DNA of 64,000 bases from contig NZ_RCIP01000003.1 of assembly GCF_004000275.1 (NCBI RefSeq), positions 426,528 through 490,527 on the forward strand, in the 5' to 3' direction. The notes beneath the pieces were generated by a model. That model had not been told where the DNA came from. It saw only the letters and a list, made by a program, of their open reading frames with translations, and ran no database searches. This DNA comes from Saccharospirillum alexandrii (GTDB taxonomy: Bacteria > Pseudomonadota > Gammaproteobacteria > Pseudomonadales > Natronospirillaceae). A program made the translations under genes and the position numbers. Shown in pieces: positions 1-7,921 of this stretch (its first letter is position 1; each line of letters starts with the position of its first letter).

Positions 1-654
1 ATTGTCACCAGCCGCAAGGCCGAAGCCTGCGCCGAAGTGGTTGACGCAATAAAAGCCAAAGGCGGAAACGGTGAAGCTGCGGCGTGCCACATCGGCGACT
101 TGCACGCCATGGAAATGACGGTTCAAACCCTGCTGGAGCGGCACGGGAAAATAGACATTCTGGTGAACAACGCCGCCGCCAACCCCTACTTCGGGCCCAT
201 CGACCAAACGCCGCTCGATGCCTTCAATAAAACCCTGGAAGTCAACATTCGCGGTTATTTTTACATGACCAACCTGGTCGGCCAGTCTATGAAGAAAACC
301 GGTGGCAGCATCATCAACATTGCCTCTGTGAACGGTGTGATCCCGGGTGATTTTCAAGGCGTGTATTCAATCACCAAATCGGCCGTTATCGCCATGACCA
401 AAGCCCACGCCAAAGAGTGGGCCCGCCACAACATTCGCGTTAACTGCTTACTGCCCGGCCTGACCAAAACCAAGTTCGCCAGCGCCATTACCGACAACCC
501 GGACATGATGAAACAGGTGATGCCACACATCCCGATGCGCCGCGCCGCCGAGCCGGACGAAATGACCGGCCAGGTGGTGTATTGGGCCAGCGATGCCAGC
601 AGCTACACCACCGGCAGTGTCGTCAATGTGGATGGCGGGTATTTGCTGGTGTGA
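1..654 (+). CDS. SDR family oxidoreductase, 5' end outside window
   Basis: Short-chain dehydrogenase/reductase, probably NAD(P)-dependent. The frame is open from the first base, so the start and the glycine-rich cofactor motif lie upstream of the window. The visible 217 residues include the NNAAAN segment, the catalytic Ser in INIASVNG (about visible residue 109), the YSITK active site (Tyr122, Lys126 of the visible part) and the family-typical C-terminus VNVDGGY. These belong to the classical SDR group of about 250 aa. The substrate cannot be read from the sequence. A terminator-like hairpin follows the stop. Confidence 0.9.
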   Translation: MVTSRKAEACAEVVDAIKAKGGNGEAAACHIGDLHAMEMTVQTLLERHGKIDILVNNAAANPYFGPIDQTPLDAFNKTLEVNIRGYFYMTNLVGQSMKKTGGSIINIASVNGVIPGDFQGVYSITKSAVIAMTKAHAKEWARHNIRVNCLLPGLTKTKFASAITDNPDMMKQVMPHIPMRRAAEPDEMTGQVVYWASDASSYTTGSVVNVDGGYLLV

Positions 655-663
655 CTACAGAAA

Positions 664-693
664 CACCCGGGCAGTGATTTCCCAGGTATTTTT
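664..693 (+). terminator. Probable intrinsic terminator after the SDR gene
   Basis: An imperfect hairpin (ACCCGGG pairing with CCCAGGT, one mismatch, loop of about 9 nt) is followed directly by ATTTTT. It lies 10 bases after the SDR stop codon and before the isochorismatase-like gene, so that gene probably has its own promoter. Confidence 0.5.
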
Positions 694-760
694 AACAGGC
701 GTTATTGCCCTATGAAGAAAACCGACTTTACTATGGAGACAAACGCCCGAGGGACACCCA

Positions 761-1291
761 ATGCTCATGTCAGCCGCCAAATCCACACTGGTCCTGGTCG
801 ATTTTCAGGGCAGACTCTTGCCTGCGATCAGCGATGGTGAAGCGGTCGTCGGGCGAGCCCTTACCCTGGCTACCATCGCCGGGTTACTGGATGTGCCCGT
901 CATCGGGACCGAGCAAACGCCCGACAAGCTCGGCCCCAATGACAATCGAATCTATCGGCTCTGCCAACAAACGCTGCACAAGCATACCTTCGACGCCTGC
1001 GACGGCGGCCTGCTGAATGCGTTGGAAGATCACCGGACTCACGTCATCATCGGTGGCTGCGAGGCCCATATTTGCGTATTGCAAACGGCCATGGGGTTGC
1101 TGGATGCGGGCTACCGGGTTTGGGTGGTGGCCGATGCCGTCGGCTCGCGCCTGCCTGCCAACAAGGACTTGGCTTTACGGCGGTTACGCCAGCAGGGGGC
1201 GGATATTGTGTCGACCGAAATGGTCGCCTTCGAATGGCTCGGTGAGTCAGAACACCCTCAATTCCGGAACGCTCTGGCGCACATAAAGTAA
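761..1291 (+). CDS. Isochorismatase-family cysteine hydrolase
   Basis: A 176-residue hydrolase of the isochorismatase/nicotinamidase superfamily. The family's Asp-Lys-Cys triad is visible: Asp14 in LVLVDFQ, Lys74 in LHKHTFDA and Cys105 in GGCEAHICVLQTA, which follows the usual cis-peptide region. The length suits the small YcaC-like or bacterial isochorismatase-domain hydrolases. Two ATGs occur at residues 1 and 3; the first follows GAGGGACACCCA. The natural substrate is unknown, because members cleave amides, isochorismate or other small molecules. It stands alone between two terminator-like or spacer gaps. Confidence 0.88.
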   Translation: MLMSAAKSTLVLVDFQGRLLPAISDGEAVVGRALTLATIAGLLDVPVIGTEQTPDKLGPNDNRIYRLCQQTLHKHTFDACDGGLLNALEDHRTHVIIGGCEAHICVLQTAMGLLDAGYRVWVVADAVGSRLPANKDLALRRLRQQGADIVSTEMVAFEWLGESEHPQFRNALAHIK

Positions 1292-1340
1292 CGCCAACCG
1301 GTATAGACTGCACGACGGATCGTTACCGGATGGTCAATGC

Positions 1341-2099
1341 ATGCTTGCCCTACTGACTCAATGGATGCCCGACTCGCTGAGCGCCCTGGCATTCTGGAGC
1401 CTGGTGTTTGTCAGCTATCTCACCTCGGCGATTACCGCCGCTCTGGGCATTGGCGGTGGGGTCACCCTGCTCGCCATCATGGCTAACCTGCTGCCCACCA
1501 GCGCCGTCATTCCAATTCATGGGGTGGTGCAGTTTGGGTCCAACATCGGGCGTTTGACGACACTGTTTCGCTTCGTCGACTGGCACCTGGTGCTGTGGTT
1601 CTCCATCGGCAGCCTGATTGGCTCGGTCGTGGGCGCTGCCGCGTCAACCCAAATGCCCGCAGCGGGCCTGCAAATCGCCATGGGCATGTTCATACTCTAC
1701 ACCGCCTGGCTACCGGCCATTAAATTACCCTCCGGCAAGAAGTTCATGTCGATGCTTGGCGCTCTCACCTCATTCATCAGCATGATCGTCGGCGGTGTTG
1801 CCCCACTCGTCTTCGCCGCCATAAAACCACTCTTTGCAGAAAGGACTGCCCTGGTCGGCACCCTGGCGGCCATGATCAGTGGCCAACAATTACTAAAGGT
1901 CTTGTTCTTCGGTTTTTTCGGCTTTGTGTTTACTGAGTGGTATTTGATGATCGCCCTGATGCTGGTCACCGGTTACCTCGGCACTCTGACCGGGCGAATT
2001 TTTCTGGAACGCTTTACCGCCGAGCAAGTGCAGCCGATTCTAAAAGTCGTACTGACCCTGATGGCCGCACGACTTCTGTACCTGGGTATCTTTGGTTAA
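1341..2099 (+). CDS. TauE/SafE (TSUP) family membrane permease
   Basis: A 252-residue integral membrane protein with about 7-8 hydrophobic segments, of the sulfite exporter TauE/SafE family. The glycine-rich segment ALGIGGGVTLLAIMA near residue 36 is typical of the first repeat. Family members are proposed to export sulfite, sulfoacetate or other organosulfonates across the inner membrane, but the substrate here is not shown by context. The stop overlaps the stop of the convergent 2-hydroxy-acid oxidase by 4 bases. A second, different TSUP gene lies at 57782. Confidence 0.87.
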   Translation: MLALLTQWMPDSLSALAFWSLVFVSYLTSAITAALGIGGGVTLLAIMANLLPTSAVIPIHGVVQFGSNIGRLTTLFRFVDWHLVLWFSIGSLIGSVVGAAASTQMPAAGLQIAMGMFILYTAWLPAIKLPSGKKFMSMLGALTSFISMIVGGVAPLVFAAIKPLFAERTALVGTLAAMISGQQLLKVLFFGFFGFVFTEWYLMIALMLVTGYLGTLTGRIFLERFTAEQVQPILKVVLTLMAARLLYLGIFG

Positions 2100-3250
2100 C
2101 GCGAGAAGACATCCGGGTTATAGAGGTTATGGCGCCCGATCCTCTGAACATCACGTTCGCCGCACAGCGCCAAAGTGACATCCAGTTCGTTCTTCAGTAT
2201 TCGCAGAACATCACTTACACCGGCTTCGCCGGCCGCGCCAAGGCCGTATAAAAACGGTCGGCCAATGTAGGTGGATTTGGCCCCGAGACACAGCGCTTTC
2301 AGCATCGCTTGCCCGGTGTGGATACCACCATCTATATGTACTTCGATGTCATCACCGACCGCATCCAGAATCGCTGGCAGCATTTCAATGGTGGAGGGTG
2401 CACCATCAAGCTGGCGCCCACCGTGATTCGACACGACAATAGCGTCGGCACCGGTTTTTACCGCCAGTTTGGCGTCTTCAGGGTCCATAATGCCTTTCAG
2501 AATAATAGGCCCGCCCCAGCGCTCCTTGATCCAGGCGATGTCATCCCACGACAGTTTCGGGTCCAGCTGTTTGGCCGACCATTCCGACAATGACGTCATG
2601 TTCTCGATGCCTTTAACATGCCCAATCACATTGCCAAACCCACGCCGCTTCGTGCCCAGCATACGCATCGCCCAGCCGGGCCTTGCCATAATCTGCAACA
2701 GGCTGTTCACACTAAACGACGGCGGCGCACTGAGGCCATTGCGCACATCTTTATGGCGCTGACCCAGAATCTGCAGGTCCAGCGTCACGACCAGGGCGCT
2801 GCATCCGGCCGCTTTGGCACGGTCAATCAACCGGCCAATAAAATCCCGGTCACGCATGACATACAGCTGAAACCAGAACGGCTTGGCGGTATGTGCAGCC
2901 ACATCCTCAATCGAACAAATGCTCATCGTCGACAACGTAAACGGCACACCGGCTTTCTCCGCCGCCCGGGCCGCATGAATCTCGCCATCAGCCCATTGCA
3001 AACCGGTTAACCCCGTCGGCGCCAACGCCAATGGCATCGACACCGCTTGGCCAACCATGGTGGTTTCGAGATTACGATCACTCATATCAACGGCAACGCG
3101 CTGACGAAATTTCAGCTTGTCAAAATCTGACGCATTCGCCCGGTAAGTCGATTCAGACCAGGATCCGGAATCGGCATAGTCATAAAACATACGAGGTACC
3201 CGACGACGGGCCAGACGCTGATAATCGAGAACATCACAGGGCTTTGCCAT
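2096..3250 (-). CDS. FMN-dependent alpha-hydroxy-acid oxidase/dehydrogenase
   Basis: A 384-residue enzyme of the L-lactate dehydrogenase (LldD)/glycolate oxidase/mandelate dehydrogenase family. It oxidises an (S)-2-hydroxy acid to the 2-keto acid using FMN. Visible features are the N-terminal FYDYADSGSW segment, the LAPTGLTGLQWADGE segment, the Lys in ILKGIMDPEDA that interacts with FMN, and the catalytic base His276 in VSNHGGRQLDGAPST. The C-terminal GRPFLYGLGAAGEAGV motif binds the FMN phosphate. The start codon overlaps the stop of the EamA gene by one base (TAATG arrangement), so the two are translationally coupled. LldD-like is the best guess; the acid used is not determined. Confidence 0.92.
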   Translation of the reverse strand: MAKPCDVLDYQRLARRRVPRMFYDYADSGSWSESTYRANASDFDKLKFRQRVAVDMSDRNLETTMVGQAVSMPLALAPTGLTGLQWADGEIHAARAAEKAGVPFTLSTMSICSIEDVAAHTAKPFWFQLYVMRDRDFIGRLIDRAKAAGCSALVVTLDLQILGQRHKDVRNGLSAPPSFSVNSLLQIMARPGWAMRMLGTKRRGFGNVIGHVKGIENMTSLSEWSAKQLDPKLSWDDIAWIKERWGGPIILKGIMDPEDAKLAVKTGADAIVVSNHGGRQLDGAPSTIEMLPAILDAVGDDIEVHIDGGIHTGQAMLKALCLGAKSTYIGRPFLYGLGAAGEAGVSDVLRILKNELDVTLALCGERDVQRIGRHNLYNPDVFSR

Positions 3251-4230
3251 TAAACCACTTCCTTAGCAGACGCTTCACTTGCTTCCAGGGTAATCTCCGG
3301 ATGCGGACTCTCAGTCGGTGTCGCCCGCTGCGCAAGAAAAGCACCCGCTATAACCACCAGAGCACCCATCAATTGCACGGCAGACAACGCCTCACCCAAC
3401 AACAACCAGGCCAGCACGATGGCCGTTACCACTTCCAAATAGGCCACGCCACCTGCTACCGGCGCCGACAACCGCCGAATGGCCGCAACGCCGGTTACAT
3501 ACGCCAATGCCGTCGCAATCAACCCCAACCACACCACCGAGACCATCGCCGAGGTTTGCATACCAGCAATGGTGATGTCGCCCGCCAGAATCGACCAGGG
3601 CAATGCCCAGGGCTGGGCAATCAGTGACAGGGACAAAAAGGCCACAACGCCACCGATGGAAATGAGGGCGAGCGGTTCGACATCGTCCTGTGCCGCGTCA
3701 GACAGTAAGAAGAAGGAAGCCTGGCCGACGGCAGCACCCGCGGCGAGCAATAAACCGAGTGGATCGAGTACCAGACCCTCCCAAACTTCCAGCAAACCCG
3801 CCAGGCCGAGCACGGCCAGCGCAACGCCCAGAATCGCTGACCCGGCTACAGGCTGGCGGCGCACCAGGCTTACCCAGAGCAGCACAAGAACCGGTCCGAG
3901 GAACTCAATCAGCAAAGCGATGGCAACGGGAATACGGGAGACGGCGCCAAAATAAAGCGCCTGAACACCGGCAATGGGGAACACGCCATAAGCGAGCAGC
4001 AAACGCCACTGGGTGCGCAACAAACGCCGATAATGCCACGCGACCGGCAACAGAATCAGCACCATACCCAACAGCCGCAGCCAGGTCACGTGCAGCGGTG
4101 ACATACCTGCCACCATCAGCGGTTTGGCAAAGGCGCCCGCCCCACCAAAAGCCAGTGCAGACAGCAGGGCAAAGCCCAGCCCGGTTAATTTCTGGCGGGC
4201 AGCGCCCGGCGCAGTTATGGCAGTGGACAT
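3250..4230 (-). CDS. EamA/DMT family transporter
   Basis: A 326-residue inner-membrane protein with about ten hydrophobic segments in two EamA (drug/metabolite transporter) repeats, similar in style to RhtA/PecM exporters. The second repeat ends with the typical EVVTAIVLAWLLLGEAL segment near residue 270. It is the first gene of a two-gene unit with the downstream FMN oxidase, with a one-base overlap. That suggests the metabolite handled by the oxidase, or a related acid or amino acid, may be exported or imported here. This functional link is inference. Confidence 0.88.
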   Translation of the reverse strand: MSTAITAPGAARQKLTGLGFALLSALAFGGAGAFAKPLMVAGMSPLHVTWLRLLGMVLILLPVAWHYRRLLRTQWRLLLAYGVFPIAGVQALYFGAVSRIPVAIALLIEFLGPVLVLLWVSLVRRQPVAGSAILGVALAVLGLAGLLEVWEGLVLDPLGLLLAAGAAVGQASFFLLSDAAQDDVEPLALISIGGVVAFLSLSLIAQPWALPWSILAGDITIAGMQTSAMVSVVWLGLIATALAYVTGVAAIRRLSAPVAGGVAYLEVVTAIVLAWLLLGEALSAVQLMGALVVIAGAFLAQRATPTESPHPEITLEASEASAKEVV

Positions 4231-4314
4231 GGTTCAGATTCGGGTTACAAAATGAACCCGGAGTCTACTCCGGCAGACGCCTGAATGCATCTGCACGGAG
4301 CGTTGCAAACGCCG

Positions 4315-4722
4315 TTATCGCCAGGCGCCCAAAATCAGCCCCATCAGCGTGAAGACAACCGTCCAGTAGCCACCATGAATCAGAATATAGCGCCAACTGC
4401 GTTGCTCAAACAGCCCGGTTACGCCAAAGGCAAACAGCAACCAGCCGAAGCCGGTTAAGAAGCCATAAAGGGCACCCGTGCCAGCGTTAATCTCGGGCGT
4501 ATTCAGAAACATGGCCAGGCAATAGGCCATGATCAGCAAAAAAATAAACGACAGCCCAAAGATTTTGGGCATGTTGGCCGATTTTATTTTTTCTTCGTCC
4601 AGTCCGGCTTCACGCATCCAGACAGTGGCAAACAACAGGGGGGAATACCAGAGAGCGCCGACCGCGAAGCCGATGAGTGATGCCAGCAGAATTGCCCAGA
4701 TGTTCAAGGTTGCTACGTCCAT
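4315..4722 (-). CDS. DUF1761 family membrane protein
   Basis: A small 135-residue protein with four hydrophobic segments that matches the DUF1761 pattern: N-terminal IWAILLASLIGFAVGALWYS, then the WMREAGLDEEKIK segment and a C-terminal WTVVFTLMGLILGAWR. The function is unknown. It is monocistronic as far as can be seen: 84 bases separate it from the EamA start and about 185 bases from the CDF gene on the other side. Confidence 0.8.
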   Translation of the reverse strand: MDVATLNIWAILLASLIGFAVGALWYSPLLFATVWMREAGLDEEKIKSANMPKIFGLSFIFLLIMAYCLAMFLNTPEINAGTGALYGFLTGFGWLLFAFGVTGLFEQRSWRYILIHGGYWTVVFTLMGLILGAWR

Positions 4723-4907
4723 TCCGTTGTCTCCATTCTATTTTTTGTCGCAAGCCAACATCCGGGAGGCCCCTGGCTTGTTCATCGAGTATAGAACGAG
4801 CGCGTCAGACCGGGAATAAAAACGGCAGCAATTCCAGGGCACCTCCAAGAGGCAGCTAACGTTGAACATAGCGGCCGTTGCGCAGAAACGCCTTCGTACA
4901 CGTCTTA

Positions 4908-5522
4908 TTAGGCCACCTGACGCAGCTCACCCCTAGCCTGACGAATAATACTGACGCTCGATTTCAAAAAGAGCCCGGCCATCAGCGCTGCCACCACCAG
5001 ATCCGGCCAGGGGCTGGCAGTGAACGCCACCAATACCGCAGCGGCGATCACCGCCACATTGCCAATCGCATCATTGCGGCTGCACAACCAGACGGACCGA
5101 ACGTTGGCATCGCCATCCCGGTACCGCAACAGAATCAGAACGCTGGCCAGATTGGCCGCCAGGGCCATCACACCGATAGCGCCCATGATGCCAGCGCTGG
5201 GAACGCCCAGAATCCAAACCTGCCAGATCGTTGAGCCCAGCACCCAAACCCCCATCAGGGCCAGGCTAATGCCCTTTAACAAGGCTGCACTGGCCCGGGT
5301 TTGCAGTGACCGTCCAATCACCCACAGGCTCAGTCCATAGGTCAGTGCATCGCCCAGAAAATCCAACGCATCGGCTTTCAGCGCCTGCGAACCCGCCCAG
5401 GCGCCACCGAGAATTTCGACCACAAACATGGCCGCGTTGATGACAATAACGGCCACCAAGGCTTGCCGGTACCCTCGGGTAGTGCCATCAAAGTCATTGG
5501 TTCCACAACACTGCTGACCCAT
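4908..5522 (-). CDS. Short CDF-type cation efflux transporter
   Basis: A 204-residue membrane protein with about six hydrophobic segments, resembling the short cation-diffusion-facilitator transporters found beside MerR regulators. It opens with MGQQCCGTND, a Cys pair common in this short subgroup, followed by YRQALVAVIVINAAMFVVE. The usual intramembrane metal site appears as Asp residues in KADALDFLGDAL and in SRNDAIGN. The C-terminal cytoplasmic ferredoxin-like domain of full-length CDF proteins (about 300 aa) is absent. I chose the ATG at 5522 rather than an upstream in-frame ATG at 5537, because GAGGA sits 5-6 bases before it. It is transcribed divergently from a ZntR/CadR-like regulator through a MerR-type promoter, so Zn, Cd, Co or Pb efflux is likely. 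Confidence 0.85.
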   Translation of the reverse strand: MGQQCCGTNDFDGTTRGYRQALVAVIVINAAMFVVEILGGAWAGSQALKADALDFLGDALTYGLSLWVIGRSLQTRASAALLKGISLALMGVWVLGSTIWQVWILGVPSAGIMGAIGVMALAANLASVLILLRYRDGDANVRSVWLCSRNDAIGNVAVIAAAVLVAFTASPWPDLVVAALMAGLFLKSSVSIIRQARGELRQVA

Positions 5523-5555
5523 GGTGATTCCTCGCAATTGTTCAACACAGAGCCC

Positions 5556-5586
5556 AGTCTATTAGCTACAATCATTGTAGGTTCAA
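5556..5586 (-). promoter_or_regulatory. MerR-type promoter with operator in an over-long 19-bp spacer
   Basis: Reading on the minus strand, TTGAAC (5586-5581) and TAGACT (5561-5556) are separated by 19 bases. That is the hallmark of promoters activated by MerR-family regulators, which untwist an over-long spacer. The spacer contains a perfect dyad, CTACAAT-C-ATTGTAG (5566-5580). The promoter drives the CDF exporter at 5522, and the regulator gene starts 31 bases beyond the dyad on the other strand. Confidence 0.85.
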
Positions 5587-5610
5587 GCACTTTTTTGGGG
5601 GTGTCCAAAC

Positions 5611-6069
5611 ATGCAACATTACAGCATCGGCCAGTTGGCCAAACGACTGAACTGCGCCGTTCAGACGCTGCGGTATTACGAAAGTATAGGTCTGGTCGCG
5701 CCGCCACACCGAACCGAAGGCAACCAGCGACGCTACAGCGATGCTCACCTGAACCAGCTGCGCTTCATTCGCCATGCACGGGAACTCGGCTTCTCACTCG
5801 AGGCCATCAAATCCCTGCTGCGCCTGTCGCGCCACGCCGACGAGCCCTGCCATGAGGCCAACGCCATTGCCGAAGAGCAACTGACAGCCGTGCGTTCGAG
5901 GATTGCCCGGCTGCAGGCACTGGAGGAGGAATTATCCCGGATGGTGGGGGTTTGTGAAGGTAATACGGTGGCGCATTGCCGGGTCATTGAAGTGCTGGAA
6001 AACCATGCGTTGTGCTTGCACGACCACGACGATATGACCCCTGAAAAGCCTCTGGCGAACCACTCATAA
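5611..6069 (+). CDS. MerR-family metal-responsive regulator (ZntR/CadR-like)
   Basis: A 152-residue MerR-family activator. The N-terminal winged HTH reads SIGQLAKRLNCAVQTLRYYE (residues 5-24), followed by a dimerising helix around residues 82-112. Cys80, Cys115 and Cys123, with nearby His122, match the metal-binding cysteines of ZntR/CadR/PbrR-type regulators, so a divalent cation such as Zn, Cd or Pb is the probable signal. The C-terminal tail carries extra Cys and His (CLHDHDD). It is divergent from the CDF exporter it most likely controls. The exact metal cannot be assigned by eye. Confidence 0.9.
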   Translation: MQHYSIGQLAKRLNCAVQTLRYYESIGLVAPPHRTEGNQRRYSDAHLNQLRFIRHARELGFSLEAIKSLLRLSRHADEPCHEANAIAEEQLTAVRSRIARLQALEEELSRMVGVCEGNTVAHCRVIEVLENHALCLHDHDDMTPEKPLANHS

Positions 6070-6078
6070 ATTGGGCGC

Positions 6079-6477
6079 CTAGCCCTGCTTTCTGGCCAGC
6101 GCCGCCCGACAATCCCGCTCCGCCTGTTCCAGCTCCTGCAAGGTTTTCTCGAGATCCTCCTTTTGTTGCAGCAGCGTCTCCCGATGTTCGGTCAGGGTTT
6201 TCAGATACTGCTCCAACTGCGGAACTTCATCTTCGGGGGTTTCATAGGCGGTGACCAGCTGCTGAATTTCATCCAGGCTGAAGCCCAGGCGTTTGCCACG
6301 CAATATAAGCACCAGACGAGCGCGGTCGCGCTTGTGATAGATGCGGCGCTGGCCATCGCGCTCGGGGGTTAGCAGGCCTCTGTCTTCGTAAAATCGGATA
6401 GTGCGAGTGGTCACGTCAAATTCACCGGCCAGGTCGCGGATGCTGAAGGTTTGCAATTCGGGTGTCGCTTTATTCAT
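6079..6477 (-). CDS. liuR: MerR-family regulator, LiuR-like
   Basis: A 132-residue regulator from the ATG at 6477; an upstream in-frame ATG at 6516 would add 13 residues unlike the family. The HTH reads FSIRDLAGEFDVTTRTIRFY, followed by RGKRLGFSLDEIQQLV and a coiled coil to the end. No metal-binding Cys cluster is present, unlike the neighbouring MerR gene. This pattern matches LiuR, the repressor of branched-chain amino-acid and acyl-CoA degradation genes in gammaproteobacteria. It faces hbd and icmF, and a dyad of the expected style lies in front of hbd at 6781-6798. The symbol is by resemblance. Confidence 0.75.
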   Translation of the reverse strand: MNKATPELQTFSIRDLAGEFDVTTRTIRFYEDRGLLTPERDGQRRIYHKRDRARLVLILRGKRLGFSLDEIQQLVTAYETPEDEVPQLEQYLKTLTEHRETLLQQKEDLEKTLQELEQAERDCRAALARKQG

Positions 6478-6559
6478 GAGATCAGGGTCTTCAGGTAATA
6501 AATCACAGGTCACCACTACAATACGGATACCACAAAAAATGGGGTCTGATCATCTAGTT

Positions 6560-6578
6560 TTGATTGGCAACCAATTAA
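6560..6578. promoter_or_regulatory. Inverted repeat TTGATTGG-CAA-CCAATTAA
   Basis: Eight-base arms with one mismatch around a 3-base spacer, located between the liuR-like gene and the palindromic repeat at 6586. Size and symmetry fit a dimeric regulator site, but the protein is unknown. It could equally be the outer edge of the repeat element. Confidence 0.35.
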
Positions 6579-6585
6579 GTGCGGG

Positions 6586-6696
6586 TACCGGGTGTGCTTA
6601 TCCGGGGAAGTCTGAGGCATGGATGCCGAAGCCTAGGCCCCATGGACGGGTTGAGTGGGCGGCACCCCGCCCGACCCCGGAGAAGCATGCCCGGTA
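6586..6696. repeat. Intergenic palindromic repeat, copy 1
   Basis: Outer arms 6586-6607 and 6675-6696 are complementary at 19 of 22 positions. The loop carries a small hairpin GGCAT-GG-ATGCC, the core GCCTAGGC followed by CCATGG, and GGGCGGCACCCCGCCC. The loop core is nearly identical to copy 2 at 11336-11442, while the arms differ in sequence but still pair. It fills most of the 374-base gap between liuR and hbd. The rest of that gap holds the 19-base dyad before it and the LiuR-like site after it. Confidence 0.85.
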
Positions 6697-6780
6697 TCCA
6701 GCACGGGCTCATGCCACAACGCCTAGCCCAGACTGTTTGCCAGAGTTTACGCACGCCTGATCACACATGGCTCGCTACAA

Positions 6781-6798
6781 GTTGACGTTAACGTAAAC
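6781..6798. promoter_or_regulatory. Candidate LiuR operator overlapping the hbd promoter
   Basis: GTTGACGTTAACGTAAAC is an 18-base palindrome with one mismatched pair. Its ACGTTAACGT centre resembles, from memory, the LiuR motif of gammaproteobacteria. TTGACG inside it could be a -35 box, with TAGCCT 17 bases on as a poor -10, so binding would repress. The hbd ATG lies 54 bases downstream. Confidence 0.6.
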
Positions 6799-6851
6799 GA
6801 AAACTAGCCTCGGGATCAATAAAAATTACAGCTCATCCACAGGATCCCTCT

Positions 6852-7727
6852 ATGACGACGACCGCGTTCAGTACGGACTCACTTCACACTATCGGTGTTC
6901 TGGGGGCCGGTACCATGGGCCATGGCATCGCCCAGGTGTTTGCCCAGAGTGGCTATACCGTTCATCTCGTCGATAACCAGCAAGCCCAACTTGAGACCGC
7001 TTTAAAAGCCGTCGACCGCAGCCTGGGCAAGTTCGTAGAGAAGGGGAAACTGACCGCCGACCAGCATTCAGCCAGCCTGGGCCGATTGCATACCCATACC
7101 GACATTGAGGTGTTTGCCGGTTGCGACCTGGTGGTCGAGGCCATTACCGAGAACGAAACGGTGAAAATCGACCTGTTTCGCAAGCTCGATGCCCTCTGCC
7201 CGGCCGAAACGCTGTTTGCCTCCAACACCAGCGCCATCTCTCTCACGCGCATGGCGGCCGCCACCTCACGGCCCGATCGTTTTATGGGTATGCACTTCAT
7301 GAACCCGGTACCGCTGATGCAACTGGTGGAACTGATCCGGGCGCTGCAAACCTCAGATGCAACCTTCAATGCCATCAAATCGCTCAGCGAACGACTGGGT
7401 AAAACCCCCATCGAAGTGCGCGACGCGCCGGGCTTTGTGTCGAACCGCATTTTAATGCCGATGATCAACGAAGCCATTTTCACCTTATACGAAGGCGTCG
7501 CCGAGGCCGAGGCCATCGATTCGGTGATGACACTGGGCATGAACCACCCGATGGGCCCACTGACACTCGCCGACATGATCGGGCTCGATACCTGCCTGTT
7601 CATCATGAACGTCTTGCACGACGGTTTTAAAGACCCGAAATACCGGCCCTGCCCGCTGCTGGTTCAAATGGTCGATGCCGGCTATACCGGCCGCAAGAGT
7701 GGCCGCGGGTTCTACAGCTACGACTGA
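6852..7727 (+). CDS. hbd: 3-hydroxybutyryl-CoA dehydrogenase
   Basis: A 291-residue NAD-dependent L-3-hydroxyacyl-CoA dehydrogenase that interconverts 3-hydroxybutyryl-CoA and acetoacetyl-CoA. The Rossmann motif [19 protein letters not shown] starts at residue 16. The catalytic His148 lies in [16 protein letters not shown], and [12 protein letters not shown] begins the C-terminal helical domain. AGGA stands 8 bases before the ATG. It lies upstream of icmF in the same direction, separated by a 149-bp nested palindrome, and is probably controlled by the LiuR-like regulator. Together they suggest handling of C4 and branched acyl-CoA. Confidence 0.93.
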   Translation: MTTTAFSTDSLHTIGVLGAGTMGHGIAQVFAQSGYTVHLVDNQQAQLETALKAVDRSLGKFVEKGKLTADQHSASLGRLHTHTDIEVFAGCDLVVEAITENETVKIDLFRKLDALCPAETLFASNTSAISLTRMAAATSRPDRFMGMHFMNPVPLMQLVELIRALQTSDATFNAIKSLSERLGKTPIEVRDAPGFVSNRILMPMINEAIFTLYEGVAEAEAIDSVMTLGMNHPMGPLTLADMIGLDTCLFIMNVLHDGFKDPKYRPCPLLVQMVDAGYTGRKSGRGFYSYD

Positions 7728-7738
7728 CGTTGCCGCTT

Positions 7739-7887
7739 TCACCCAAGTTTCGGAGTTCGGTTCACTTCAGTGGCCTTGGCCCGCACCGGGTGCCGGGTAG
7801 GCCTCTGTGGGGTCGGCGTATACCCATCCATGGGGCCTACCCGGCACCCGGTGCTAGTCTACCGAGCGAACTCCGAAACTTGGGTGA
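7739..7887. repeat. Intergenic nested palindrome, copy 3
   Basis: Two perfect 21-bp inverted repeats are nested. The outer arms 7739-7759 and 7867-7887 contain CCCAAGTTTCGGAGTTCG. The inner arms 7783-7803 and 7834-7854 contain CACCGGGTGCCGGGTAGG. The central 30 bases include CCATCCATGG. It starts 12 bases after the hbd stop and ends 34 bases before the icmF start. CAAGTTTCGG and GGGTGCCGGGTA are shared with copy 2. The extruded or transcribed structure would be very stable. Confidence 0.95.
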
Positions 7888-7921
7888 TAGCCTAAAAAGA
7901 CACCTGCTGGGAAAACGCCTT

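Noticed and set aside
7730-7921. Upstream extension of icmF through an in-frame start at 7730
   Set aside because: It would translate the nested palindrome and gives 64 residues unlike any IcmF; the ATG at 7922 begins the conserved B12-binding domain.
7728-7921. Cobalamin riboswitch in front of the B12-dependent mutase
   Set aside because: No B12-box-like segment or kissing-loop layout is visible; the gap is explained by the palindromic repeat.
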